From: M55B175 sp964635265
Lineage (GTDB): Bacteria > Desulfobacterota > Desulfobacteria > Desulfobacterales > Desulfosalsimonadaceae
Length of the DNA: 5,064 bases
Direction: 5' to 3'
Assembly: GCA_964635265.1 (NCBI GenBank)
Contig: CAZWNV010000210.1
Location: 1-5,064 of the forward strand
Of the stretch, positions 1 to 4,917 are shown in pieces. Numbering within the stretch: position 1 is the stretch's first letter; each line of letters starts with the position of its first letter. The notes below the pieces were generated by a model. The model was not told where the DNA came from, did no database searches, and saw only the letters and a list, made by a program, of their open reading frames with translations. The translations under genes and the position numbers were made by a program.

Positions 1-294
1 GATCTGCTCCTGGTATTTGTCGATCTCTTCGCAGTTGTCGCAGTCTTCCTGGTAATCCCGCTCGTATTCCAGGACCACTTCCACTTCTTCTAATCCGATG
101 TCGTGGTGGGCGGCAAAACCCAGGACCACCTGAGCGGTGCAGCCCGCCAGGCTGAATAACATCATGGTGTAAGGGGTGATCTCGTGCAGCCCCTGGACGG
201 AAGTTAACCCTTCGGAGTCGGGCTGATGAGGATCCTGGGCCTGAAACTCAACCTGATAATCTTCGTTCTGCCATAAGCGAATTCGTTCTGCCAT
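1..294 (-). CDS. OsmC/Ohr family protein, N-terminal part (cut by window edge)
   Basis: Encodes the first 98 residues of a protein that runs off the left edge. The segment around residues 48-64 (SLAGCTAQVVLGFAAHH) matches the central helix of OsmC/Ohr proteins, where the cysteine, here Cys52, is the peroxidatic residue that reduces organic hydroperoxides in the cytoplasm. The preceding PYTMMLFSLAG is also typical of OsmC subfamilies. The following VEVVLEYERDY strand fits, and a C-x-x-C pair (Cys85, Cys88) lies just after it. The second conserved cysteine of the family would be off the window, so peroxidase activity cannot be confirmed. The start was chosen because GGAGG (302-306 on the plus-strand numbering) sits 7 bases before the ATG. 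It is the last of three genes on this strand and is separated from the PRC-barrel gene by 219 bases, so it may have its own promoter, though none is clear. OsmC-like proteins without peroxidase function are the main alternative. Confidence 0.85.
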   Translation of the reverse strand, partial: MAERIRLWQNEDYQVEFQAQDPHQPDSEGLTSVQGLHEITPYTMMLFSLAGCTAQVVLGFAAHHDIGLEEVEVVLEYERDYQEDCDNCEEIDKYQEQI

Positions 295-513
295 ACATAT
301 TCCTCCGATCTAGTGTTGGACATCCCGAGCCGGGGATTGATCCGCGGCTTCCTGAGAACCATTCCGGATCCGGCCCGGTTTGGGGTTATCTCTTTGATGT
401 GGAATCCGGCGGAGATCTTTCGCAGGGGAGAGAGGTGACTTAGCAAAGAACGGGATCACCCGGGAACCTTGAGGGATTGTAAATGCTTTCCGGGAAACCG
501 TATCAGCCCCGGT

Positions 514-1158
514 TTATCCTTCCTGTTCCAGATGAGGGGGCAGGTTCTGAATGACTTCCTGGTCCACCAGCAGTTTGACTTCGTCTTCCGAGACCTGATC
601 AACCCATTGAATGGGTATGAGGGCATCTTCACTCTTCAGCAGCCCTCTGTCGAGCACTACATGGCTGACCTGGTCAGTGGGAGATTCCAGAAGTATTTCC
701 TTGATCAAACCTACTTTTTCCCCATCCAGGGTGACCACCTCCGCCCCCACTTGGAGGCGTTCTGCATCATCGGGGATATTTTTCAACGCCCCTTTGACCT
801 CGGTGACCCGGACGCCTTCCTGCTGTTTGGGTGCAATCCTGGGTTTGGCGATCAAGAAGTTTTGGGAATACACTAAATCCGGATCATACATCGGTCGGGA
901 AGCCACCGGGAAATATTGATCTTCCTCAAAGTCAGGCAGCTCGTGTAAATCCTGGTCGGTCTCCACCAATTTAACTTCATCCTCACGGGCATCCAGCACC
1001 AGGCTGATGGGCAGAACCTTATCCTCCGTGAAGATCAGTCCTTTTTCAATAATCAGGTGGGTTATTTCCTTGGTGGCCGGATCCAGGACAACCTCCTTTA
1101 CCGTGCCAACCTTTTTTTCATCGTAGGTAATCACATCAGCGCCAAATTGCACTTTCAT
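514..1158 (-). CDS. tandem PRC-barrel domain protein
   Basis: 214-residue, acidic, probably cytoplasmic protein with no signal peptide or membrane segment. It contains two related domains. Domain 1 (about residues 2-77) has FGADVITYDEKKVGTVKEVV, a HLIIEKG strand, DKVLPISLV and EDEVKL. Domain 2 (about 135-207) repeats the same order with VGAEVVTLDGEKVGLIKEIL, HVVLDRG, DALIPIQWV and EDEVKLLV. This layout (modify-and-set strand, 'G.V..I.....T....HLVV..G', then 'P...V') is that of PRC-barrel domains, which occur in RimM, photosynthetic reaction-centre H subunits and many stress-associated bacterial proteins; the exact role here is unknown. The start at the ATG of MKVQFGADVI is supported by GGAGGT 5 bases upstream. 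A longer in-frame start at 1227 would add 23 residues unlike the family and lacks that ribosome site. The gene lies 99 bases downstream of the membrane-anchored unknown protein on the same strand and may be co-transcribed with it. Confidence 0.88.
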   Translation of the reverse strand: MKVQFGADVITYDEKKVGTVKEVVLDPATKEITHLIIEKGLIFTEDKVLPISLVLDAREDEVKLVETDQDLHELPDFEEDQYFPVASRPMYDPDLVYSQNFLIAKPRIAPKQQEGVRVTEVKGALKNIPDDAERLQVGAEVVTLDGEKVGLIKEILLESPTDQVSHVVLDRGLLKSEDALIPIQWVDQVSEDEVKLLVDQEVIQNLPPHLEQEG

Positions 1159-1257
1159 GTTTGACCTCCATGGTTTAATCAGCTGGTTCCAGGGCAGGTA
1201 GGTTGATCTGCAGCAGCCTGCGGTCATCCTGGCTCAGGGGCGATCCGGACAAATGAG

Positions 1258-1755
1258 CTATTCCTCTCGGCGGATGAAGAATAGGACCAGGAGAACCAAA
1301 CCGACCCAACCGAACCAGTAATCGAGGGGTCCGAAGAATTTGCTGATCCGAGAAGCTTTTTCCTGCCGCGTTTGAAGTTCGGCCAGGAAAGCCTGGGCGG
1401 CTTCCGGATTATCCACGCGACCCATCTTGAGCACCAGCGGGGCTGCGCGAAGGCCGCCCACCCGTTTCCAGGCGGTAATCTGCAGCTTGTCTCCACCGGC
1501 TCCGGTCAATTTGCCCTGCACATCTGTGATGTGGAGCGGACCGCTGATTTGTTCCAGCATTTTCAGCGAGGTGGGTTTGACCTGAGAGCCGAGCTGTTTT
1601 TTGACTTCTTCTGCGTCATCTTTCTCATCCAGGAGCTGCCCGACCTGGTCGGCCAGCCCGGTGAGATTGATTTTGAGGAATTCACCCTCCAGGGTGAAAG
1701 TGAGCACTTTGTCAGGATCTTCCACGTTCCGAGCAGTATAGGTATAGGTTTTCAT
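1258..1755 (-). CDS. conserved-looking protein of unknown function with C-terminal membrane anchor
   Basis: 165 residues; I do not recognise a named domain. There is no N-terminal signal peptide. The N-terminal part (1-35) is strand-rich (MKTYTYTARN, VLTFTLEGEFLKINLTGL), followed by a charged helix (about 36-56) and a second globular part (about 62-120) containing KMLEQISGPLHITDV and APLVLKMGRVDNPEAAQAF. A charged helix (about 117-139) leads into one hydrophobic segment at about 144-161 (DYWFGWVGLVLLVLFF) that ends in the positive/acidic tail IRREE. That arrangement suggests a tail-anchored protein with most of its mass in the cytoplasm. The ATG used here is preceded by AGAGGAG 5 bases upstream; the longer in-frame start at 1797 adds 14 residues and has no such support. 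A long open frame runs antisense through it but looks like a shadow. Together with the PRC-barrel and OsmC genes it forms a same-strand group. Function is unassigned. Confidence 0.75.
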   Translation of the reverse strand: MKTYTYTARNVEDPDKVLTFTLEGEFLKINLTGLADQVGQLLDEKDDAEEVKKQLGSQVKPTSLKMLEQISGPLHITDVQGKLTGAGGDKLQITAWKRVGGLRAAPLVLKMGRVDNPEAAQAFLAELQTRQEKASRISKFFGPLDYWFGWVGLVLLVLFFIRREE

Positions 1756-1895
1756 CAGATCTCCTCTCTTGACAGGGGGATGACAGGACGACTTCACCGG
1801 TCGAACCCTGTCCGTCGGTATGGCTGTGGGTGCTTGCTTACATTATTAAGATATGACAGCATGCTCGGGGAGACCATAGATCGGGATGTCCACGA

Positions 1896-1939
1896 GGATA
1901 TATGTTTCGATATATCCCCCAGCAGCCGATGGGGATATA
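1896..1939. repeat. overlapping inverted repeats sharing one arm (operator or switchable hairpin)
   Basis: GGATATAT (1896-1903) and ATATATCC (1910-1917) form a perfect 8-base inverted repeat with a 6-base loop. The right arm is used again: TATATCCCC (1911-1919) and GGGGATATA (1931-1939) form a perfect 9-base inverted repeat with an 11-base spacer. The two hairpins cannot form at once, because they compete for the same middle arm. Read as DNA, this is three adjacent copies of a GGATATA-like half-site in alternating orientation. A related AATATACCC follows at 1946-1954. The cluster lies about 55-100 bases upstream of the extended -10 element at 1993-2001, suitable for a transcription factor. 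I cannot say which factor binds. Confidence 0.6.
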
Positions 1940-1992
1940 CCTGAAAATATACCCTGAGAGAAGCCTTGATACATAGAAATGTCTTGCCTTCA

Positions 1993-2001
1993 TGTTATAT
2001 T
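1993..2001 (+). promoter_or_regulatory. extended -10 promoter candidate for the receiver-like gene
   Basis: TGTTATATT fits the extended -10 pattern TG-n-TATAAT with one mismatch in the hexamer. No good -35 hexamer lies 16-18 bases upstream; the nearest TTGATA (1966-1971) is 24 bases away. Transcription would begin near 2008 and give an untranslated leader of roughly 74 bases. Confidence 0.4.
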
Positions 2002-2024
2002 AAGATAGAAATTGAAGTTGTTTT

Positions 2025-2051
2025 CAGCCCAGATGAGGTCGAGAAGGGCTG
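2025..2051 (+). other. leader hairpin upstream of the receiver-like gene
   Basis: CAGCCC (2025-2030) pairs with GGGCTG (2046-2051) around a 15-base loop, and the stem can be lengthened by G-U and A-U pairs on its outer side. Those outer pairs would cover a GGAGG at 2051-2055. That site has no start codon at a suitable distance, and the AGAGG at 2069-2073 used by the gene stays free. The element lies in the predicted leader. It may be chance, as six-base stems are common. Confidence 0.25.
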
Positions 2052-2081
2052 GAGGTTGAGTTTGTCTCAGAGGTTATCTTT

Positions 2082-2468
2082 ATGGAGATTGACAGCGAGA
2101 AACGGATCGTCCTGGCCCATCAATCGCGCCTGCTGCAGGATTTACTGCAGCGTTCTATCACTAAAATTGAACGGTTGAAGATCGTTGCTGAAACTCGCGA
2201 CCTGGAAAATGTGGCCAATTTGGTTCGAGAAACAGATCCTGATTGGGTCATTGTCGCCCTGCAGGAAGAAGATCTTTCCGTCGAGCTTTCGGATCTGCTG
2301 CCCGAGAATGAGGATCTCTCCCTGCTGGCGATCACGGATGGTGGAGATCAAATCAGGATCCAAAAGGTGCAAGTGCAGGAAGAAAGGCATGAACAGTTTT
2401 CCCTGCATGACTTGGGCGAGATGCTGTTGGACAGGATTAATTCCCGGGAAGTGCAGATCACCCCGTAA
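2082..2468 (+). CDS. small degenerate receiver-like (pseudo-receiver) protein
   Basis: 128 residues. The first 60 follow the beta-alpha-beta-alpha-beta order of a response-regulator receiver: RIVLAH (8-13), helix RLLQDLLQRSI, KIVAET (33-38), helix LENVANLVRE, then DPDWVIVAL (52-60). The phosphorylation chemistry is absent: the usual acidic pair after strand 1 is Ala12-His13, and the phosphoacceptor Asp position is Ala59. A fourth strand (LSLLAITDG, 79-87) follows. In place of the usual helix 4/strand 5 with its lysine there is a short strand-like stretch (QIRIQKVQVQ) and a C-terminal helix (FSLHDLGEMLLDRI). There is no DNA-binding domain. It probably acts through protein contacts, if at all. 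The ATG is preceded by AGAGG 8 bases upstream. The gene is monocistronic, with its own terminator, and converges on a LuxR-type regulator that also has a degenerate receiver. Similar small proteins seem to occur in Anaerolineae, but I could not verify this. Confidence 0.75.
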   Translation: MEIDSEKRIVLAHQSRLLQDLLQRSITKIERLKIVAETRDLENVANLVRETDPDWVIVALQEEDLSVELSDLLPENEDLSLLAITDGGDQIRIQKVQVQEERHEQFSLHDLGEMLLDRINSREVQITP

Positions 2469-2490
2469 TCCTAGAAAAAAGGGAGATGCT

Positions 2491-2520
2491 AAAAACCGCT
2501 GCTGATCAGCAGCGGTTTTT
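2491..2520. terminator. bidirectional intrinsic terminator (perfect 30-base palindrome)
   Basis: The left arm AAAAACCGCTGCT and right arm AGCAGCGGTTTTT form a 13-base stem around the loop GATC, and the whole 30 bases are a perfect palindrome. On the plus strand the stem runs into a T-rich tail (to about 2527) and on the minus strand into the T run of its own arm. It lies 22 bases after the stop of the plus-strand receiver-like gene and 43 bases beyond the stop of the convergent LuxR-type gene, so it should end both transcripts. Confidence 0.93.
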
Positions 2521-2563
2521 TATTTTTGTTATTGAAGGGTTGGGATAGTTGCTGAGGGTTGGA

Positions 2564-3238
2564 TCAGGATGAGCCGCTCCTGCCCATCTCGCTTTCCAGC
2601 AGGGCCAGAAAAGCCGCCGCCTGTTCGCGGTCTTCCACGTCCAGCTTGACCAGGATGCTGTGCACGTGATTCTTTACCGTTCCCAGTTGAATGTGAAGTT
2701 CTTCAGCGATCTCCTGGTTGGTCAGCCCTTCGCCGATCAATTCCAGCACTTCCTCTTCCCGGGGGGTGAGGTCGGTCGGCTGTCCGATAGCCTCTTCGAC
2801 CTCAGAAAATAAACCGGAGAGTTTCGCCAGCCGGTCCATCATCGCCCGGGCGATTTTTCGGGAAACCACGCCTTTCCCTTCCATGGTGATCCTGATGCGG
2901 TTGATGAGGTCGTCCACATCGTGCTCCTGAAGCACATATCCGTCGGCCCCCCCTTCGATGTATTCCAGGATTTGCGCTTTGGATTCCGTCATTCCGATCA
3001 CGATGACATGCACGTCCTGATCACGGGAGTGAATGTGATCTAGAAAGATCCGGGCCCCGTCATCCGGAAGACTGACGCTGATCAGGGCGACCTGGTACTC
3101 CCCAGCGTAATCCAGGGCTTCCTTTAAATCCTGAAACTGGCCGGCGATTTCCAGGTCCTGTTCGTCTTCCAGGATCGACGTCAGCATATTAAGGACGAGC
3201 TCTGTTTCATGCACGATGAGAATTTGAATTCGGCTCAT
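2564..3238 (-). CDS. NarL/FixJ-type (LuxR HTH) response regulator with non-phosphorylatable receiver
   Basis: 224 residues, the usual length for a NarL/FixJ regulator. The receiver fold spans about 3-120. The LuxR-type helix-turn-helix spans about 155-215, with the diagnostic LTPREEEVLELIGEGLTNQE (157-176) and the recognition helix in LGTVKNHVHSILVKL (185-199). The DNA-binding half looks intact. The receiver has lost its chemistry: the acidic pair is His10-Glu11, the phosphoacceptor Asp is Ser54 (ALISVSLP), the strand-4 Thr/Ser is Gly82 (VIVIGM) and the strand-5 Lys is Gln104 (GADGYVLQE). It should therefore bind DNA without control by classical phosphorylation; input may be a partner protein, a ligand or its own abundance. 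No histidine kinase gene is visible. The start codon lacks a clear ribosome site (only AAAAAGA about 8 bases before it), so translation may be weak or leaderless. It is transcribed toward the receiver-like gene and divergently from the ytxH-dnaJ group. Confidence 0.93.
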   Translation of the reverse strand: MSRIQILIVHETELVLNMLTSILEDEQDLEIAGQFQDLKEALDYAGEYQVALISVSLPDDGARIFLDHIHSRDQDVHVIVIGMTESKAQILEYIEGGADGYVLQEHDVDDLINRIRITMEGKGVVSRKIARAMMDRLAKLSGLFSEVEEAIGQPTDLTPREEEVLELIGEGLTNQEIAEELHIQLGTVKNHVHSILVKLDVEDREQAAAFLALLESEMGRSGSS

Positions 3239-3384
3239 AAGCGGTCTTTTTAAGCAATCCTATCGTGGAGCTAAAACTCACTTCCCCGGAACCTGATTGT
3301 ACTACAGATTTTCGCCGGCAGGGTCGGGTTTCTGGACCGGCGATATGGAGCCCAGCTCGGAAGTAGAATTAATATATCGGAAAG

Positions 3385-3410
3385 TGTATCTCCCGTTGGG
3401 CGTTGATACA
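3385..3410. promoter_or_regulatory. operator-like dyad TGTATC-N14-GATACA
   Basis: TGTATC (3385-3390) and GATACA (3405-3410) are perfect inverted half-sites. Their centres are 20 bases apart, about two helical turns, as for a dimeric DNA-binding protein. The dyad ends 16 bases before the -35 hexamer of the promoter at 3427, a position typical of activator sites. The right half lies inside TTGATACAT, a word that recurs at 1966-1974 upstream of the receiver-like gene. The adjacent LuxR-type regulator is a possible binder; this is inference. Confidence 0.4.
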
Positions 3411-3426
3411 TGAAAAAAGGGACACC

Positions 3427-3455
3427 TTGATGTTTAATGGCTAATAGAGTATAAA
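3427..3455 (+). promoter_or_regulatory. sigma-70-type promoter for the YtxH-DnaJ-modulator operon
   Basis: TTGATG (3427-3432) and TATAAA (3450-3455) are separated by exactly 17 bases, each with two or fewer mismatches to the consensus. Transcription would start near 3462. This argues against the first ATG at 3470, which would leave almost no leader, and fits the start at 3494, which has its own ribosome site. Confidence 0.65.
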
Positions 3456-3493
3456 AAAATCAAACAGCTATGGATCAGTCCAAGGAGATGGTT

Positions 3494-3838
3494 ATGACCA
3501 AGAAATCGAATTCATCCGGTTTTTCAGGTTTCGTGATGGGACTCTTGATCGGCGGTATCGTGGGTTTGCTGTACGCTCCCAAGTCTGGAGAGGAAACCCG
3601 CAGCATGCTGCTCAGCGAGGGAGAGGAATTAAAACAGAAAACCCGCCTTACCCTGCAGGAAACTCAGAAAAAGGCCCTGGAATCCATCCAGGAAGCCCAG
3701 CAAAGGGCTGAAAAGCTCAACAAAGAGGCCCGGGAACGGATCGCCCAACTGCAAAAAATTGCCCAGCAGATGACGGAAGAACAAAAGCAGAGCCTGGAAA
3801 AAGGTGTAGAAGAAGCCAAGGACGCCATAAAGGGATAA
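3494..3838 (+). CDS. YtxH domain-containing protein
   Basis: 114 residues. The N-terminus has the YtxH signature: a glycine-rich hydrophobic segment at about 9-27 (GFSGFVMGLLIGGIVGLLYA) followed at once by APKSGEETR (28-36). The rest (about 37-114) is a long charged helix rich in Glu, Gln, Lys and Ala (RLTLQETQKKALESIQEAQQ and onward), which probably forms a coiled coil at the membrane surface. YtxH proteins are general-stress or envelope-associated proteins in Gram-positive bacteria; their molecular function is not known. The start was chosen because AAGGAG (3482-3487) sits 6 bases before this ATG; the upstream in-frame ATGs at 3470 and 3488 are too close to the promoter or to the ribosome site. 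The gene is first in a plus-strand group, 60 bases before the DnaJ gene, with no terminator seen between them. Confidence 0.9.
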   Translation: MTKKSNSSGFSGFVMGLLIGGIVGLLYAPKSGEETRSMLLSEGEELKQKTRLTLQETQKKALESIQEAQQRAEKLNKEARERIAQLQKIAQQMTEEQKQSLEKGVEEAKDAIKG

Positions 3839-3898
3839 ATCCGGCTGCCAGATTAACGCGGGCCGTTAGCACGCCAGGACAGGGAAACGTAGGGCACT

Positions 3899-4915
3899 AT
3901 GCAGTATAAAGATTATTACCAGACCCTGGGGGTCTCGAAAGATGCTTCCGAGGATGAGATCAAGAAAGCCTTCCGGAAAGCAGCCCGGAAGCATCATCCG
4001 GATGTCAACCCCGATGATCCTGAGGCAGAAGAGAAATTCAAGCAGATCAATGAAGCCTACCAGGTGCTTTCCGACCCGGAAAAACGCCAGAAGTATGACC
4101 AGTTTGGCAGCGAGTGGAAGCAGTACCGCCAGGCGGGTGGAGAACCGGAGGATTTCAACTGGTCGCAGTGGGCCTCCCAAGCTGGCGTAGGGGGGCAGCC
4201 GGGGGGGCGGCGCCGGACTGGCGGATATACCACCCAGCGGGTGAGCCGGGAGGATTTGGAGGACATGTTCGGCGGCGGTGGATTCTCTGATTTCTTTGAG
4301 ACCTTGTTCGGCGCGGCGGGGGCTCCGGGCGGCGGACGCGGCGGTGGATTTCGCCAGCGGGAGACTTATCAACCCTTCGGCGGTGGTCAAGGCGGGGGAG
4401 AAGACCTGGAAACCACGGTCCGGATCTCTTTGGAGGAGGCTTATCGGGGAACCAGCCGGGTGATCCGAAAGAGCACCGGCAAGAAGGTCAAGGCCAAGAT
4501 TCCACCCGGGGTTCATACGGGATCAAGGGTGCGCCTGCAGGGCCAGGGACAGCAGGTCCGCCGCGGTCCGGCCGGAGACCTGTATCTCAATGTGGAAGTC
4601 AGACCTCATCCGGATTTCGAGCGGGAGGGGGATGACCTGATCAAGACTGTGCCCGTGGATCTGTATACTTTGATCCTGGGCGGCGACATTGAGGTCGAAA
4701 CCCTGGAAAAAACGGTGCGGCTGGATATTCCGCCGGAAACCCAGAATAACACCCGCTTCCGATTGGGGGGGTTGGGTATGCCCGTGCTTTCCCAGACCGG
4801 GGAGCAAGGGGATCTATATGTGCGGGTGTCCGTTGATCTTCCGGAACATTTGACCCCGGAAGAAAAGCAGCATTTTCAGGCTTTGCGGGATCTTCGAGAT
4901 TCATCAACCAGATAA
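3899..4915 (+). CDS. cbpA: CbpA-type DnaJ co-chaperone (class B, no zinc finger)
   Basis: 338 residues. The J domain covers about 4-69, starting DYYQTLGVSKDASEDEIKKA and carrying the essential His33-Pro34-Asp35 that stimulates DnaK ATPase; it ends in YDQFG (66-70). A long linker rich in Gly, with some Phe, follows (about 97-168: GGRRRTGGY, MFGGGGFSDFFETLFG, GGGRGGGF). There is no CxxCxGxG zinc-binding region. C-terminal substrate-binding domain I is at about 169-243 (EDLETTVRISLEEAYRGTSR, then IPPGVHTGSRVRLQGQG) and domain II at about 246-315 (DLIKTVPVDLYTLILGG, DIPPETQNNTRFRLGGLG). A short dimerisation tail follows (LTPEEKQHFQALRDL). Length and layout match the CbpA/class B DnaJ family, which presents clients to DnaK in the cytoplasm. 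The ribosome site is modest (AGGG 4 bases before the ATG). It is preceded by the YtxH gene and followed after 2 bases by the likely modulator gene. The symbol is by family type; dnaJ is an alternative name. Confidence 0.95.
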   Translation: MQYKDYYQTLGVSKDASEDEIKKAFRKAARKHHPDVNPDDPEAEEKFKQINEAYQVLSDPEKRQKYDQFGSEWKQYRQAGGEPEDFNWSQWASQAGVGGQPGGRRRTGGYTTQRVSREDLEDMFGGGGFSDFFETLFGAAGAPGGGRGGGFRQRETYQPFGGGQGGGEDLETTVRISLEEAYRGTSRVIRKSTGKKVKAKIPPGVHTGSRVRLQGQGQQVRRGPAGDLYLNVEVRPHPDFEREGDDLIKTVPVDLYTLILGGDIEVETLEKTVRLDIPPETQNNTRFRLGGLGMPVLSQTGEQGDLYVRVSVDLPEHLTPEEKQHFQALRDLRDSSTR

Positions 4916-4917
4916 TT

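Larger units (their letters stand above)
1833..2007 (+). repeat. imperfect direct repeat CTTGC..TTCAT..TATTAAGATA
   Basis: TATTAAGATA occurs exactly at 1844-1853 and 1998-2007. In both copies it is preceded by a similar word: CTTGCTTACAT from 1833 and CTTGCCTTCATGT from 1983. The two copies therefore match over about 20 bases with a 4-base length difference, and are about 150 bases apart. The second copy overlaps the extended -10 promoter candidate, so the first may be a duplicated or decayed promoter or a second regulator site. Confidence 0.45.
1756..2081. promoter_or_regulatory. divergent intergenic region rich in repeats
   Basis: 326 bases with no supported gene, between the minus-strand unknown gene and the plus-strand receiver-like gene, so it must carry promoters for both. 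It is visibly more AT-rich than the flanking genes, particularly from 1840 to 2025. It holds a cluster of GGATAT/ATATCC inverted repeats (1896-1954), an imperfect direct repeat (1833-1853 and 1983-2007), a TTGATACAT word (1966-1974) and an extended -10 element for the plus-strand gene. No convincing -35/-10 pair was found for the minus-strand gene. Open frames crossing the region have no ribosome site or recognisable protein content. Confidence 0.6.
3239..3493. promoter_or_regulatory. divergent promoter region between the LuxR-type gene and the YtxH-DnaJ group
   Basis: 255 bases with no supported gene. On the plus side there is a good promoter (3427-3455) and an operator-like dyad (3385-3410). 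On the minus side TACAAT (3296-3301, read on the minus strand) is a possible -10 element for the LuxR-type gene, but no good -35 was found. If used, it would give a leader of about 50 bases. The middle holds a 6-base GC inverted repeat (CGCCGG 3313-3318 with CCGGCG 3337-3342) of doubtful meaning. Confidence 0.5.

Noticed and set aside
204..446. 80-codon minus-strand open frame overlapping the start of the OsmC-type gene
   Set aside because: It is in a different frame from the OsmC-type protein, and its sequence has no family features. The true gene has GGAGG before its ATG.
295..513. Search for a promoter or small gene between the PRC-barrel and OsmC-type genes
   Set aside because: No -35/-10 pair at acceptable spacing and no supported reading frame were found. 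The OsmC-type gene may have an atypical promoter or be read through from upstream.
495..515. Hairpin AAACCG/CGGTTT at the stop of the PRC-barrel gene as a terminator
   Set aside because: Only six pairs with a 9-base loop, no T run on the minus strand, and it overlaps the stop codon. It is too weak to call.
469..876. 135-codon open frame on the plus strand
   Set aside because: Antisense shadow of the PRC-barrel gene, with no ribosome site and no family signature.
1372..1944. 190-codon open frame on the plus strand
   Set aside because: It lies antisense to the membrane-anchored unknown gene and runs on into the intergenic region. It has no ribosome site and no recognisable protein content; the minus-strand gene has a good start and a membrane helix.
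3866..4516. 216-codon open frame on the minus strand
   Set aside because: It is antisense to the clearly identified DnaJ gene; its Pro/Ser/Ala-rich composition mirrors the Gly-rich linker.
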